Positions 5,924 to 6,358 of a DNA stretch of 6,358 bases are shown here, one piece after another; positions within the stretch are counted from its first letter, which is position 1; each line of letters starts with the position of its first letter. The DNA is from Reyranella sp. GTDB lineage: Bacteria > Pseudomonadota > Alphaproteobacteria > Reyranellales > Reyranellaceae. Made by a program: the position numbers and the translations under genes. Under the pieces are notes generated by a model. It made no database searches. It was not told the origin of the DNA and worked only from the letters and a program-made list of their open reading frames with translations. The DNA is taken from NCBI GenBank assembly GCA_030681635.1, contig JAUXRT010000445.1, forward strand, positions 1-6,358, given 5' to 3'.

Positions 5924-6358
5924 GCGCGCTCGAAAAGGACGCCTGGCGGATCACCTTCGGCGAAGTGAAGGCCGCCGCCGAGGACATCATCGAGGAAGCC
6001 CGCAAGGGCCGGATGTTCATCCTTGTCGACGACGAGGACCGCGAGAACGAGGGCGATCTTGTGATCCCGGCCCAATGGGCGACGCCCGAAGCCATCAATT
6101 TCATGGCCAAGCATGCCCGTGGCCTGATCTGCCTCGCCATGACCCGCGAGCGCGTCGAGCAACTCGGCCTGCCGCTGATGGCGCAGAACAACGGCACCCG
6201 GCACCAGACCGCCTTCACCGTCTCGATCGAGGCGCGCGACGGCGTGACCACCGGCAATTCCGCCGCCGACCGCGCCCGCACGGTGCAGGTCGCGATCGAC
6301 CCGTCGTGCGGACCGCAGGACATCGTGACGCCGGGTCTTGTCTTCCCGCTGGTCGCCC
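5920..6358 (+). CDS. ribB: 3,4-dihydroxy-2-butanone 4-phosphate synthase (5' part; possibly bifunctional RibBA)
   Basis: The first 146 residues are present and the gene runs off the window. The enzyme converts ribulose-5-phosphate to 3,4-dihydroxy-2-butanone 4-phosphate plus formate, supplying the four-carbon unit for the riboflavin xylene ring. FILVDDEDRENEGDLVIPA contains the metal- and substrate-binding acidic loop (37-46), with E42 equivalent to E. coli E38. LPLMAQNNGTRHQTAFTVS and the TTG.SAADRA motif (110-118) follow. The ATG overlaps the ribE stop (ATGA), so translation is probably coupled. The N-terminal extension (MSALEKDAWRITFGEVKAA) is longer than in E. coli RibB and typical of some alphaproteobacterial versions. 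Two positions look odd: N113 where Ile or Val is usual in TTG[IV]SA, and L140 where the PGHVFPL motif has histidine. The second metal ligand (GGHTEA) and any GTP cyclohydrolase II domain lie beyond the edge, so RibB and RibBA cannot be distinguished. Confidence 0.92.
   Translation, partial: MSALEKDAWRITFGEVKAAAEDIIEEARKGRMFILVDDEDRENEGDLVIPAQWATPEAINFMAKHARGLICLAMTRERVEQLGLPLMAQNNGTRHQTAFTVSIEARDGVTTGNSAADRARTVQVAIDPSCGPQDIVTPGLVFPLVA

Overview
This window reads as ordinary chromosomal DNA from a high-GC alphaproteobacterium. The evidence is GC-rich third codon positions, a livF / DUF6867-like / livK arrangement, and an rpiB-glyA-nrdR-ribD-ribE-ribB gene order, both of which I associate with Alphaproteobacteria. 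A Rhodospirillales-like or Reyranella-like origin is possible, but that is only an impression from protein style. All genes are on the + strand. I see no mobile elements, RNA genes, CRISPR arrays or phage genes.

Region 1 (1-1850) is the end of a branched-chain amino acid (or related amide/amino acid) ABC transport locus. It holds the C-terminal part of a LivF-type ATPase, a small three-helix membrane protein resembling the DUF6867 family, and a complete LivK-type periplasmic binding protein with a signal peptide. A strong intrinsic terminator (12-bp perfect stem) closes this unit.

Region 2 (1851-1959) is a 109-bp spacer with a second perfect inverted repeat (10-bp arms, 3-nt loop) just upstream of the next gene. 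It must hold the promoter or leader of the second operon, although I could not recognise promoter boxes.

Region 3 (1960-6358) is a tightly packed six-gene run: ribose-5-phosphate isomerase B (rpiB), serine hydroxymethyltransferase (glyA), the ribonucleotide reductase repressor nrdR, and the riboflavin genes ribD, ribE and ribB (the last cut by the window edge). Gaps are 5, 35, 4 and 8 nt, followed by an ATGA stop/start overlap. The genes share a metabolic theme of pentose phosphate, one-carbon and nucleotide/flavin supply. RpiB interconverts ribose-5-P and ribulose-5-P, and ribulose-5-P is the substrate of RibB. GlyA supplies one-carbon units for purines (GTP feeds riboflavin synthesis), and NrdR controls deoxynucleotide production.

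I found no new system. The points most worth a second look are two substitutions at normally invariant motif positions in the RibB fragment close to the window end, the hairpin in the rpiB leader, and a duplicated start-codon context between livF and the DUF6867-like gene.
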